Made by a program: the position numbers and the translations under genes
Assembly (NCBI RefSeq): GCF_026559675.1
Contig: NZ_CP092891.1
Span: 3,534,001-3,598,000 of the forward strand
Length of the DNA: 64,000 nt
From: Microbacterium oxydans
GTDB lineage: Bacteria; Actinomycetota; Actinomycetes; Actinomycetales; Microbacteriaceae
Reading direction: 5' to 3'
Shown: positions 34,900 through 42,807 of the stretch, in pieces
Position numbering within the stretch: position 1 is the first letter of the stretch
Layout: every line of letters starts with the position of its first letter
The notes under the pieces: generated by a model
The model's database searches: none
Seen by the model: the letters and a program-made list of their open reading frames with translations, nothing else
Told to the model about the DNA's origin: nothing

Positions 34900-34921
34900 C
34901 CCTTCGACAAGCTCAGGGACC
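34900..34921. repeat. 22-bp interspersed repeat, copy 2
   Basis: Exact copy, same orientation, of the element at 34082-34103. It lies between the glycosylase terminator and rpmB, so the two copies bracket the ribosomal-protein operon. Confidence 0.85.
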
Positions 34922-34935
34922 CAGCGGCACGCGAA

Positions 34936-34957
34936 CTGCGCACAGGAGTGTGCGCAG
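34936..34957 (-). terminator. Terminator of the 3-methyladenine glycosylase gene
   Basis: CTGCGCACA (34936-34944) and TGTGCGCAG (34949-34957) form a perfect 9-bp stem with a 4-base loop, nine bases after the glycosylase stop. No T-run follows, as is common in actinobacteria. Confidence 0.75.
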
Positions 34958-34965
34958 ACAAAGAG

Positions 34966-35694
34966 TCAGTTTAGCATGCCCGTCGACCCGGCCTGCGCCG
35001 CCGCCTCGGCCGCGCCCCGCCCCCAGCGGAACGGCGACACCGTCGGGTCCGCCGCGATCCAGAAGCGCCAGGGGAAGGCGTCCGTCCCGGCGACACCGGC
35101 GACCCCGACGCGAGGACCGCGTGCCACGTCGTCCCGCGCTGCGCCCAGCCACAGCTCGGCCCGCGCTCCGTGCCAGTCCTCGCCCGTCACCGCGTCGATG
35201 CCGTCGTGCAGCGGATGCCGCAGCCCCACCGCCTGACCGAGCCTTCCGGGTCCGCGCGCCAGGTCGCGGAGCGCGATGCGGCCGAGCGGCGGGGTGGCGC
35301 CCCGGCGGCGGGCGGCGGCATCCACTCCCGCGATGACCTCGCCGGCCCGCAGCAGCACGCCGTCGCCCTGGCCCTCGGGACCGCAGGCCACGTTGACGCA
35401 GGAGTGGATGCCGTGGCTCAGGTACACGTACAGGTGCCCCGGCTCGCCCCACATCGTCGCGTTCCGGGCCGTGCGCCCCATGCGGGCGTGCGAGCCCGGA
35501 TCGACGACGTCGCCCGTGCCCTGCCCGTGGTACGCCTCGACCTCGGTGATGCGCAGCCGCACCTCGACGGGAGCGGCATCGGTCGCCGTCGTGACCACCG
35601 TGCGCAGCTCTCCCCCGAGCAGGCGCGGGGCGACGTCGACCGCCGAGCCGATCAGGTCGTCGCGGACCGCGCGCCACAGCGCATCCTGCGCCAT
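34966..35694 (-). CDS. DNA-3-methyladenine glycosylase (AAG/MPG family)
   Basis: 242 residues. It removes alkylated purines in base excision repair. Recognisable are LLGGEL at the N-terminus, the active-site stretch RITEVEAYHGQGTGDVVDPGSHARMGRTARNATM (glutamate before the AYHG/D region acts as general base), and VYLSHGIHSCVNVAC. ATG lies one base after the stop of the large membrane protein gene, so it appears to be the last gene of the long leftward run from znuA. The link to zinc genes may be only positional. Confidence 0.92.
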   Translation of the reverse strand: MAQDALWRAVRDDLIGSAVDVAPRLLGGELRTVVTTATDAAPVEVRLRITEVEAYHGQGTGDVVDPGSHARMGRTARNATMWGEPGHLYVYLSHGIHSCVNVACGPEGQGDGVLLRAGEVIAGVDAAARRRGATPPLGRIALRDLARGPGRLGQAVGLRHPLHDGIDAVTGEDWHGARAELWLGAARDDVARGPRVGVAGVAGTDAFPWRFWIAADPTVSPFRWGRGAAEAAAQAGSTGMLN

Positions 35695-35695
35695 G

Positions 35696-37672
35696 TCAGA
35701 ATCGCGGAGCCGTCTGGCACCACGACGAATCGAAGCCGGTGAGGGCGACCATCTCCTTGCCGGAGTCCATGTCGATCAGGTGCGTCTCCACGTTCCCCGG
35801 CAGCGGCAGCAGCATGCCGTCGTAGGGGTTGTTCGCCAGGTCCGGCGCGACCACGATCGCGGCGTACTGGCCGCTCGGCGACGCGCACGCCTGCAGGATC
35901 GAGTCGGCCGAGCTGACCTCGACGAGCGGGGTCGCCTTGCCGTCGTCGTCCACGCGCACGACCGCCTGTCCGACCGGCAGCCCCGCCTCGTCGCGCGCGA
36001 CCACGTGGCGGAGGGTGCCGCCCGGGAACGGTGTGATCGAGGTGGCCGTGCCGTAGTCCGGGTCGGAGGCCGCGAGCGGCTGCTCGGATCCGTCGGCGAG
36101 GTTGAGCTCGACCACGGCTCCGTCGAGGCGCTCGACGATCGCGGTGTACGTGCCGCGGGAGATCCCCTGGATCGTGGCCGCGAGCCCGAGGGACTGCACG
36201 CCGGCGTCGCTCGAGCGGTCGACGAGGGAGAGTGCTCCGTCGAAGTCGATGAACAGCACGGCCGCGCTGTCGGGCACGAACTGCCAGACGAAGACGCTCG
36301 CCTCGGCACCGGCGACCTCGATGATCTGCGGCTTGTCGTCGCCGCTCAGCGACTGCGTGACCAGCACGCTCGCCCGTCCCTCGGTGTCGCTGAGCTCCTT
36401 GTCGGAGTAGCTGTAGCCGACGAGTCCGCCGCGCTCGGAGACCTGGATCGCGCCCACGTAGCCGTCACCGGGCAGGGCGAGCTCGCGCTGGTTCTTCCCG
36501 TCGCGGTCCATCACCAGCAGCCGGGAGCCCTCGTCATCTTCCACGGAGACCACGAGCTGCGTCGACGTCGCTCGGAAGTCGTTGATCTTGTCGTGCTCGA
36601 AGATCGCCTTCCCCTTGCCGTCGAGATTGGTGAGGAAGATCTTGTCCTTGCCCTCGACGTCTCGCCGCAGCAGGAACATGGTCGACGGCGGCGTCGTGAA
36701 GGTCGTCGTCAGCGTGGCCGACGGTCCCCCGCTCGCGCCGGTCACGTCGGCGACGCGGATCCGGTACTCCGTCGAGTCGTCGAGCGGCACCGTGAACCGG
36801 ACCCCGACCCCGCGACCGGAGGCGTCGACGGTGAACGGCACGGCCGGCTCGACCGTGACCTGCTTCGGATCGATGTCGGCGAGCGACTGGTTCGCGGTGA
36901 GGATCACCCGGCTGCCGGACGACTCGATCGCCTGCGACGCGTCCACCTGCACGTTGCTGAGCCGCGGACCCTGCATCAGGCTCACGATGCCGAAGCCCGT
37001 GCCGGCCAGCACCAGGACGCCGAGCACCGCGACCAGGGTGAGCACGAAACGGCGGGAGGACGGGGGCCGACCGGGCGCTTCCGCGTCCGCGGCGACGCCG
37101 TCGGTGGGCGTGAACGGCGGCTCCCCGCCCTCGTGCGCCGCGGGGTGTGCGGCGGGGTGTGCAGCTGCGGCGAAGGGAGCAGCGTCGGGAGAGGAAGTCT
37201 CGGTGTCGACGGGGCCCGCGCCGTGGAGGGGCGTCGCGCCGATGGACACGGGTTCGGTGGCCTCGGGCACCGGGGGCAGTGCCGTCGCTTCGACGTCTTC
37301 GCGGGCTGCGGCCTCGAACGCCGCCATCTTCCTGGCGGCGGCCTCCTGCTCCGCGACCTCGCGGTCACCGGCCTCGCGGACGGCAGCCTCACGCGCGGCG
37401 GCCTCTCGGGCAGCGGCCTCTCGGGCGGCCTCCTCGTGGGCAGGGTCATCGTGGGCAGGGTCATCGTGGGCAGGGTCGTCGCGAGCAGCCTCGTGGACGG
37501 CGTCGATGCCGCCATCCGCCTCGTCGACGGGCTGTGCGGCGTGATCGGCGGGCGCGCTCGCACGCTCGATACGCTCGGCCTCCGCCGCCTCGGCAGCCTC
37601 CCGGGCAGCACGCATCTCGGCGCGGGTCCGCGGCACGGCGGGCACCTCGGGGCGCTCGTCGTCAATACTCAT
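35696..37672 (-). CDS. Large membrane-anchored TolB/beta-propeller-like protein with low-complexity N-terminus
   Basis: 658 residues from ATG at 37672. Residues 1-200 are low complexity: three DDPAH repeats (65-79), alanine/glutamate repeats (AAREA, about 82-101) and a run of HPAAHPAAH. One membrane segment lies at about 208-232. Next comes an Ig-like segment (ILTANQSLADIDPKQVTV) and then a region with repeated blades (FLTNLDGKGKAIF, LLVMDRDGKNQREL) typical of TolB/DPP-type propellers, probably outside the cell. The start overlaps the YcgQ-type gene by 11 bases. Histidine and acidic repeats could bind metal, which is a guess. Function unknown. Confidence 0.75.
   Translation of the reverse strand: MSIDDERPEVPAVPRTRAEMRAAREAAEAAEAERIERASAPADHAAQPVDEADGGIDAVHEAARDDPAHDDPAHDDPAHEEAAREAAAREAAAREAAVREAGDREVAEQEAAARKMAAFEAAAREDVEATALPPVPEATEPVSIGATPLHGAGPVDTETSSPDAAPFAAAAHPAAHPAAHEGGEPPFTPTDGVAADAEAPGRPPSSRRFVLTLVAVLGVLVLAGTGFGIVSLMQGPRLSNVQVDASQAIESSGSRVILTANQSLADIDPKQVTVEPAVPFTVDASGRGVGVRFTVPLDDSTEYRIRVADVTGASGGPSATLTTTFTTPPSTMFLLRRDVEGKDKIFLTNLDGKGKAIFEHDKINDFRATSTQLVVSVEDDEGSRLLVMDRDGKNQRELALPGDGYVGAIQVSERGGLVGYSYSDKELSDTEGRASVLVTQSLSGDDKPQIIEVAGAEASVFVWQFVPDSAAVLFIDFDGALSLVDRSSDAGVQSLGLAATIQGISRGTYTAIVERLDGAVVELNLADGSEQPLAASDPDYGTATSITPFPGGTLRHVVARDEAGLPVGQAVVRVDDDGKATPLVEVSSADSILQACASPSGQYAAIVVAPDLANNPYDGMLLPLPGNVETHLIDMDSGKEMVALTGFDSSWCQTAPRF
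37436..37480. repeat. 15-bp tandem repeat (3 copies) encoding DDPAH
   Basis: Three consecutive 15-bp units at 37436, 37451 and 37466 are identical except one base in the third. They encode DDPAH three times on the minus strand, inside the disordered N-terminus of the large membrane protein. Copy number could vary by slippage without frameshift. Confidence 0.9.
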
Positions 37673-38477
37673 ACGGGTCTCCCGGCTCGTCGATCGCGAC
37701 GACGTCGGTCGGCTCGATGCGGAGCTTGCCGTCGGCATCCGCCCGCACGGTTCCGGTGACCTCGACCCATTGTCCGGTCGAGTAGTCACCCGGGTCGATC
37801 GTCACCGGCAGCGCGGCCGTCTGCGCATCGATCACGCAGTGCGTGATGACCAGGCGCGTGAGGTTCACCGCGTCGTCATCCGCACTGTCCGGCGTCACGA
37901 AGCCGGTGAGCGTGACGGCGGCACCGTCGTAGGCCGCGGTGTTCGTCGCCGCGGCGAAGACGCTCGCCCAGTCGCCGACGCCGAACGTCGAGGTGTCCGC
38001 CACGCCGAGGGCGACGGTGTCGGCCCCGACGAACAGGGCGGTCTGCTCCCCCGCGCGGGACATCGCCAGCTCGACCGACAGCGATGCCGGCGGCAGCACG
38101 AGGGCGGCGATCACGACGCCCGACGCCACGACGCCGCCGGCGACCGCTCCGACGCCGGCGAGCCTGCGACGACCGGCCACCCGGGCCCTGTCGGGGTCCG
38201 CGTCGGGGTCTGCGTCATCGACGGGTTCGGGCGCGTGTCCGTGATCGTGTCCGTGGTCACCCTCTTCGCCCAGCGGGAGCGTGCACGACCAGATCGCACC
38301 GGCCAGCGTGACGACGGCGGCCGCGCACGCGAACCACACCGACTCGGGGCTGATGTAGAGATTGAGGCGCCCGGTGAGACCGAGGCCGAGCGTCACGACC
38401 GAGATCACGGCGGCGAGCCCGACACCCAACCAGCGGGTGCCGAGTGCGCGCGCACGGGTGGCGGTCTGCTCAGACAA
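37662..38477 (-). CDS. TIGR03943/YcgQ-type membrane protein
   Basis: 271 residues. Two or more N-terminal membrane segments, a histidine-rich loop (GDHGHDHGHAPEP, about 73-85), a further hydrophobic segment near 108-130, then an external beta-rich domain with FVTPDSADDDAVNLTRLVITHCVIDAQ, the family hallmark with a conserved cysteine. It overlaps the YcgR-type permease gene upstream by eight bases. In Firmicutes the YcgQ/YcgR pair is also found together and linked to metal supply. Next to zur and znuABC here it probably acts in zinc handling, as inference. Confidence 0.83.
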   Translation of the reverse strand: MSEQTATRARALGTRWLGVGLAAVISVVTLGLGLTGRLNLYISPESVWFACAAAVVTLAGAIWSCTLPLGEEGDHGHDHGHAPEPVDDADPDADPDRARVAGRRRLAGVGAVAGGVVASGVVIAALVLPPASLSVELAMSRAGEQTALFVGADTVALGVADTSTFGVGDWASVFAAATNTAAYDGAAVTLTGFVTPDSADDDAVNLTRLVITHCVIDAQTAALPVTIDPGDYSTGQWVEVTGTVRADADGKLRIEPTDVVAIDEPGDPYEY

Positions 38478-39510
38478 GGACGTTCACCCCGATCCCGATG
38501 GCGAACGCCGAGGCCAGCACGATGCCGACGATCCCGACGAGCGTGCGCGTCGTGAAGGTGGTGCGCATGAGCGCGAGCATCTTGATGTCGACCAGCGGAC
38601 CGACGAGCAGGAAGGCGACGAGCGCGCCGGAGGAGAACGTGGAGGCGAACGACAGCGCGAAGAACGCATCGACGTTCGAGCAGATCGCGACGGTCATCGC
38701 GAGCACCATCATCGCGACGATCGACAGCACCGGATTCGATCCGATGGCCAGCAGCCACTCGCGCGGGATCAGCACCTGCACGGCGCCGGCGAGCGCGGAG
38801 CCGATCACGAGCGCGGGCATCACGGCGCGGAGCTCGACGAGGAACTGCGTCAGGCTGCGGCGCACCGGGGTGCCGGGCTCGTGCGTCACGCGCTCGCAGG
38901 TGTCGACGAAGCGCTGCGTGAGCATGCCGTCGGGGTCGGGGTGGCGACTGTAGATCCAGCCGATGAGGTTCGCGATCAGGTAGCCGCCGACGAGACGCGC
39001 GACCAGGATGCCGCCGTCCCACCCGAACGCGGCGTGCGTGGTGAGGATCACGATCGGGTTCACGATGGGCGCCGCGATGAGGAACGTCATCGCCTCCGCC
39101 GGCGCGAGGCCGCGCATCATCAGACCGCGGGCGAAGGGCACGTTGCCGCACTCGCACACCGGGATGAGCATGCCGAGCAGCGACAGCACGGCACGTCGGG
39201 CCCAGGCGCGCTTCGGCAGCCAGCGGTGGATGACGTCGGCGGGTAGCCACACCTGCACCACGATCGACAGCAGCACGCCGAGGATCACGAACGGCAGGGC
39301 CTCGATGAGCACGCTCAGCGCGAGAGTCAGGCCGTCCTGCGCGCGGGTGGGCAGCGAGGCGGGGAACAGTTTCGGCAGGAAGGCGTCGATCAGGAACAGG
39401 GCGGCGATGATGACGGCACCGAGGCCGACGCCGATCCACGCCGATCGCGGCGAGGGTGCCGGGCGATGGGTGTGGCCGTGACGGGTCGCCGTTGCTGCGG
39501 AGGGACTCAC
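38470..39510 (-). CDS. YcgR/UPF0718-type permease (DUF318)
   Basis: 346 residues from GTG at 39510, overlapping the zur stop (GTGA). A histidine-containing N-terminus (RHGHTHR) precedes about eight membrane segments. The motif LIPVCECGNVPFARGLMMRG (C119, C121) and AAPIVNPIVILTT are hallmarks of the family. A second half shows VAICSNVDAFFALSFA, a matching pseudo-repeat. The paired cysteines in the membrane could carry a metal. The gene order zur-ycgR-ycgQ strongly suggests zinc-responsive expression, though transport has not been shown for this family. Confidence 0.85.
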   Translation of the reverse strand: MSPSAATATRHGHTHRPAPSPRSAWIGVGLGAVIIAALFLIDAFLPKLFPASLPTRAQDGLTLALSVLIEALPFVILGVLLSIVVQVWLPADVIHRWLPKRAWARRAVLSLLGMLIPVCECGNVPFARGLMMRGLAPAEAMTFLIAAPIVNPIVILTTHAAFGWDGGILVARLVGGYLIANLIGWIYSRHPDPDGMLTQRFVDTCERVTHEPGTPVRRSLTQFLVELRAVMPALVIGSALAGAVQVLIPREWLLAIGSNPVLSIVAMMVLAMTVAICSNVDAFFALSFASTFSSGALVAFLLVGPLVDIKMLALMRTTFTTRTLVGIVGIVLASAFAIGIGVNVLV

Positions 39511-39923
39511 GCGGTCGCAGCCCTCTCGGCGTCGCGCTTGTTCGCGCACGGGGTGCACAGTCCGAAGATGTCGACCACGTGGGCGGCGTCGGTGAAGCCG
39601 TGCAGGGCCGCGGTGCGGTGGGCCCACTGCTCGACGTCCTTCGCCTCGATCTCGACGGTCAGACCGCAGGATCGGCAGATGAGGTGGTGGTGGTGCCCCT
39701 GTGTGGTGCAGGCGCGGTACAGCGCCTCCCCCTCGGGGCTCTGCAGCGAGTCGGCGTCTCCGGATGCCGCGAGCCCGGCGAGGGCGCGGTACACGGTCGC
39801 CAGTCCGATGCCGGTGTTGTCGTCGCGCAGCGAGGCGTGCAGACTCTGCGCGCTCACGAAACCGCGCGCGTCGGCGAGTGCTTCGCGCACGCGTTCGCGC
39901 TGCCAGGTGTTCCGCTGAGCCAT
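39507..39923 (-). CDS. zur: Fur-family zinc uptake regulator (Zur)
   Basis: 138 residues. Winged helix-turn-helix at about 8-80 (TVYRALAGLAASGDADSL). The metal region contains GHHHHLICRSCG and a second pair CTPC near the end, giving the structural zinc site, and the HHHH block belongs to the sensing site. The gene lies directly behind znuB and ahead of ycgR, so it is Zur rather than ferric Fur. It should repress the znuA promoter when zinc is ample. Confidence 0.93.
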   Translation of the reverse strand: MAQRNTWQRERVREALADARGFVSAQSLHASLRDDNTGIGLATVYRALAGLAASGDADSLQSPEGEALYRACTTQGHHHHLICRSCGLTVEIEAKDVEQWAHRTAALHGFTDAAHVVDIFGLCTPCANKRDAERAATA

Positions 39924-39966
39924 ACGACGAGTCTAGGCCGCAGGGGTTGGGGAGGGCTGGGAGGGA

Positions 39967-40845
39967 TCAGGCGGGTACACGCCGCACCCGGGCCCGCGCC
40001 TTCTGAACGATCCAGCACACGACGTAGATCGTGAACGACAGGGTGGTGATGTACGGGCTCACGGGCAGCGTGCCGGCGAGGGCGAGCAGGATGCCGCCGA
40101 CCGCGGAGACGAACCCGAACAGCGCGGCCAGCAGCGGCACCGCGATGGGTCCGGCGGTGACCCGCATCGCGGCGGCCGCCGGGGTGACCAGCAGCGCCAT
40201 CACCAGCAGCGCGCCGATGATGTGCACGCTCACCGCGACGATGAGCCCGAGCAGCACCATGAACAGCAGACTGACGGCACGGGTCGGCACACCGCGCGCG
40301 GCGGCCGACTCCGGGTCGAGCGAGTCGAACCGCAGCGGGTTCCACATGATCAGCAGCCCGAACAGGACGACGATGCTGATGCCGATGAGCCAGCCGAGGT
40401 CGGGGCTCGACACCGAGACGATCTGCCCGGTGAGCAGACTGAAGCGGTTGGCGCTGCGGCCGTCGTAGAGCGAGAGGAACAGGATGCCGAGGCCGAGGCC
40501 GAACGGCATGAGCACGCCCACGATCGAGTTGCGGTCGCGCGCCTTCGCGCCGAGGATGCCGATCAGGATCGCGGCGACCAGTGCTCCGCCGAGGGATCCG
40601 GCCACCACGCTGCCGCCGAAGAGGAGCGCGGCGGCGGCACCCGCGAAGGAGAGCTCGCTGACGCCGTGCACCGCGAACGCGAGGTCGCGCTGCATCACGA
40701 AGACGCCGATGAGTCCGCCGACGATGCCCAGGACGGCACCCGCGATGATCGAGTTCGCGAGGAGGGCGACGAGCTCGCCGTAGTCCTGGAAGGAGAAGAC
40801 GTCGTTCCAGTCGACCAGCGGCACCATGCCCAGTGCGACGCTCAT
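39967..40845 (-). CDS. znuB: Zinc ABC transporter permease (ZnuB type)
   Basis: 292 residues, ATG overlapping the znuC stop (ATGA). Eight or nine membrane segments of the ABC-3 family, with FAVHGVSELSFAGAAAALL and MALLVTPAAAAMRVT as family-typical blocks. It forms the homodimeric pore for zinc. It is followed 43 bases on by zur. Confidence 0.93.
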   Translation of the reverse strand: MSVALGMVPLVDWNDVFSFQDYGELVALLANSIIAGAVLGIVGGLIGVFVMQRDLAFAVHGVSELSFAGAAAALLFGGSVVAGSLGGALVAAILIGILGAKARDRNSIVGVLMPFGLGLGILFLSLYDGRSANRFSLLTGQIVSVSSPDLGWLIGISIVVLFGLLIMWNPLRFDSLDPESAAARGVPTRAVSLLFMVLLGLIVAVSVHIIGALLVMALLVTPAAAAMRVTAGPIAVPLLAALFGFVSAVGGILLALAGTLPVSPYITTLSFTIYVVCWIVQKARARVRRVPA

Positions 40846-41663
40846 GCCGCTCCTCCGTGCTCGTGGTCGCCGTGGTCGTGGTGGGGCTCGGCGTCCGGCA
40901 CGCCCACGACGACCAGTCGGTCGCCGGCGCGGAGCACGAACACCGGAGTGCCGTAGAGGTCGGTGAGCACGCGCGTCTGCAGCACCTCGTCGGGAGTCCC
41001 GAGCAGGAACCGCCCGCCGGCGATGTAGAGGATGCGGTCGACCCGGCCGAGGATCGGGTTGATGTCGTGCGTCACGAACAGCACCGCGGCCTCGCGCTCC
41101 CGGCGCTGGCGATCGATAATGTCGGTCACGGCGACCTGGTTGGCGAGGTCGAGGTTCGACAGCGGCTCGTCGCACAGGAGCAGAGCCGGCTCGTCCGCGA
41201 GGGCCTGCCCCACCCGCAGCCGCTGCTGCTCGCCGCCGGAGAGGAGTCCGACCCGGCGCTCCGCGAAGTGCGCGGCGCCCACGGCTTCGAGCAGCCGGTC
41301 GACCTTGGCCCGGTCGCCGCGGTGCGGGATCGGGAGGCCGAAGCGGCTCCCCTGCACGCCGAGGGCGACGAGGTCGCGGGCCCGCATGCTGGTGTCCGGA
41401 GCGAGCGAGCGCTGCTGCGGGATGTAGCCGATGCGGGAGTTACCGCGATGCACCGGCTCGCCCGCGACCCTGATCGATCCGGACGACAGCGGCTGCAGAC
41501 CCAGGATGCTGCGGAGGAGCGTGGTCTTGCCCGACCCGGACGGGCCGAGCACCGCGATGAACTCCCCCGGGCGGACCGTGAGGTCGAGTCCCGACCAGAG
41601 CTCGCGATCGCCGCGGTGCAGGGCCGCGTCGGAGATCTCGAGGACCGGGGTGGCCCCGCTCAC
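40842..41663 (-). CDS. znuC: Zinc ABC transporter ATP-binding protein (ZnuC type)
   Basis: 273 residues from GTG at 41663, overlapping the znuA stop. Walker A GPSGSGKTT (40-48), signature LLSGGEQQRLRVGQAL, Walker B LLLCDEP and switch histidine FVTHD. The C-terminus is extended by a histidine-rich tail (HHDHGDHEHGG), which may buffer or sense zinc on the cytoplasmic side. Confidence 0.94.
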   Translation of the reverse strand: MSGATPVLEISDAALHRGDRELWSGLDLTVRPGEFIAVLGPSGSGKTTLLRSILGLQPLSSGSIRVAGEPVHRGNSRIGYIPQQRSLAPDTSMRARDLVALGVQGSRFGLPIPHRGDRAKVDRLLEAVGAAHFAERRVGLLSGGEQQRLRVGQALADEPALLLCDEPLSNLDLANQVAVTDIIDRQRREREAAVLFVTHDINPILGRVDRILYIAGGRFLLGTPDEVLQTRVLTDLYGTPVFVLRAGDRLVVVGVPDAEPHHDHGDHEHGGAA

Positions 41664-42655
41664 GACTGGACGGCGGCGGCGAGGCTCTGGATCGCGTCAC
41701 TCATCCACTCAGAGTACGACGATCCGTCTTCGAGCAGCTCCGTGAAGGCGACGACAGGGATGCCGGCATCCTTCGCCGCGGCCTCGACGCGCTGGGTCTC
41801 GGAGCCGCCGGTCTGCGCATTGGTCAGCAGGGCCGTCACCTTTCCGCTGTCGATGACGTCGAGCGCCTGGAGCAGCACGGCCGGGGCGACATCGGTGCCC
41901 TCCTCGACCGCCTCGGCGAACCCGTCCGGGGTGACGTCGGTGAAACCGGCCGCGGCGGCGAGGTAGCCGGGCAGCGGCTCGGTGAGGAAGACGCTGGTGT
42001 CCGGGGCATCCGTCTTCAGCGTCGCGAGGTCGGCCTCGAAGCCCTCGAGGTCGGCGGTGAGGTCGGCCGCGTTGGCGGCGAACTCCTTCGCGCCGTCGGG
42101 GTCGAGCTCGGTCAGCTCGTCGGCGATGGCCTCGACGACGTGGATCATCGTGTGCGGGTCGAACCAGACGTGCTCGTTGAAGCCCTCGATGTGATCGTGG
42201 CCCTCGTGCCCGTCCTCCCCCTCGGCGTGGTCGTGGTCGTGGGCCTCTTCGGTGGCATCCGTCGAGGCCTCGTCGTCATGGCCCTCGTTGCCGGGGTAGT
42301 CGTGCGAGTACTCGACGGCGGTGACCACGTGCGGGTCGTTCGCGTCCTGCAGCAGCGTGTCGATGAAGGCGTCGTAGCCGCCGCCGTTCTCGATCACGAG
42401 GTCGGCCTTCTGGACGGTCAGGCGGTCACGGGCGCTCGCCTCGTAGGAGTGCGGGTCCTGCGAGGCGGAGGTGATGATCGACTGCACGTCGACCCGGTCT
42501 CCGCCGATCGTCGAGGCGATGTCGCCGTAGACGTTGGTGCTCGCGACGACCGTGATGGTGCCGCCGTCGCCCTCTCCCGCTGCGGGGGTGGAGCATCCGG
42601 CCAGCGTGAGTGCGGCGACGGATGCGAGGGCGAGGGTGAGAACGGGCTTCTTCAT
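41660..42655 (-). CDS. znuA: Zinc-binding lipoprotein of the ABC transporter (ZnuA type)
   Basis: 331 residues. Lipobox LAGC (C21) gives an anchored extracellular binding protein of the cluster A-I metal family. Zinc ligands are likely H69 (QDPHSYE) and the EHVWFDPHT block (161-169), plus C-terminal residues. The histidine/acidic loop at about 118-160 is typical of ZnuA and captures zinc. It starts the operon, 20 bases downstream of a Zur box. Confidence 0.95.
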   Translation of the reverse strand: MKKPVLTLALASVAALTLAGCSTPAAGEGDGGTITVVASTNVYGDIASTIGGDRVDVQSIITSASQDPHSYEASARDRLTVQKADLVIENGGGYDAFIDTLLQDANDPHVVTAVEYSHDYPGNEGHDDEASTDATEEAHDHDHAEGEDGHEGHDHIEGFNEHVWFDPHTMIHVVEAIADELTELDPDGAKEFAANAADLTADLEGFEADLATLKTDAPDTSVFLTEPLPGYLAAAAGFTDVTPDGFAEAVEEGTDVAPAVLLQALDVIDSGKVTALLTNAQTGGSETQRVEAAAKDAGIPVVAFTELLEDGSSYSEWMSDAIQSLAAAVQS

Positions 42656-42675
42656 GCCTTCACTCTAAACGTTAA

Positions 42676-42690
42676 TGAGAACCATTATCA
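42676..42690. promoter_or_regulatory. Zur box upstream of znuA
   Basis: TGAGAACCATTATCA (its complement is TGATAATGGTTCTCA) matches 12 of 15 bases of the actinobacterial Zur pattern TGAAAATGATTTTCA and is palindromic in its outer arms. It is the most AT-rich spot in the 152-base gap and sits 20 bases before the znuA start. Confidence 0.85.
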
Positions 42691-42807
42691 AATCGGACTG
42701 TGGCGCCCGGCCGCGAAGACGGAGACGATCCGTCCTCCGCACGGCGGGTCGGCGCCCGACACCCCGCACGAGAAGCGAACCGTCTCCGTTTCCGCTACGT
42801 CAGGCGA

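Noticed and set aside
35276..37759. Plus-strand frame of about 830 codons opposite the zinc-cluster membrane protein
   Set aside because: Antisense shadow of two clear minus-strand genes. The composition is charged and repetitive because of the real gene's repeats, and there is no ribosome binding site.
42719..42789. Complementary 9-mers ACGGAGACG / CGTCTCCGT flanking 53 bases
   Set aside because: The loop is too long for a terminator and no known regulator site fits; probably chance in a short GC-rich gap.
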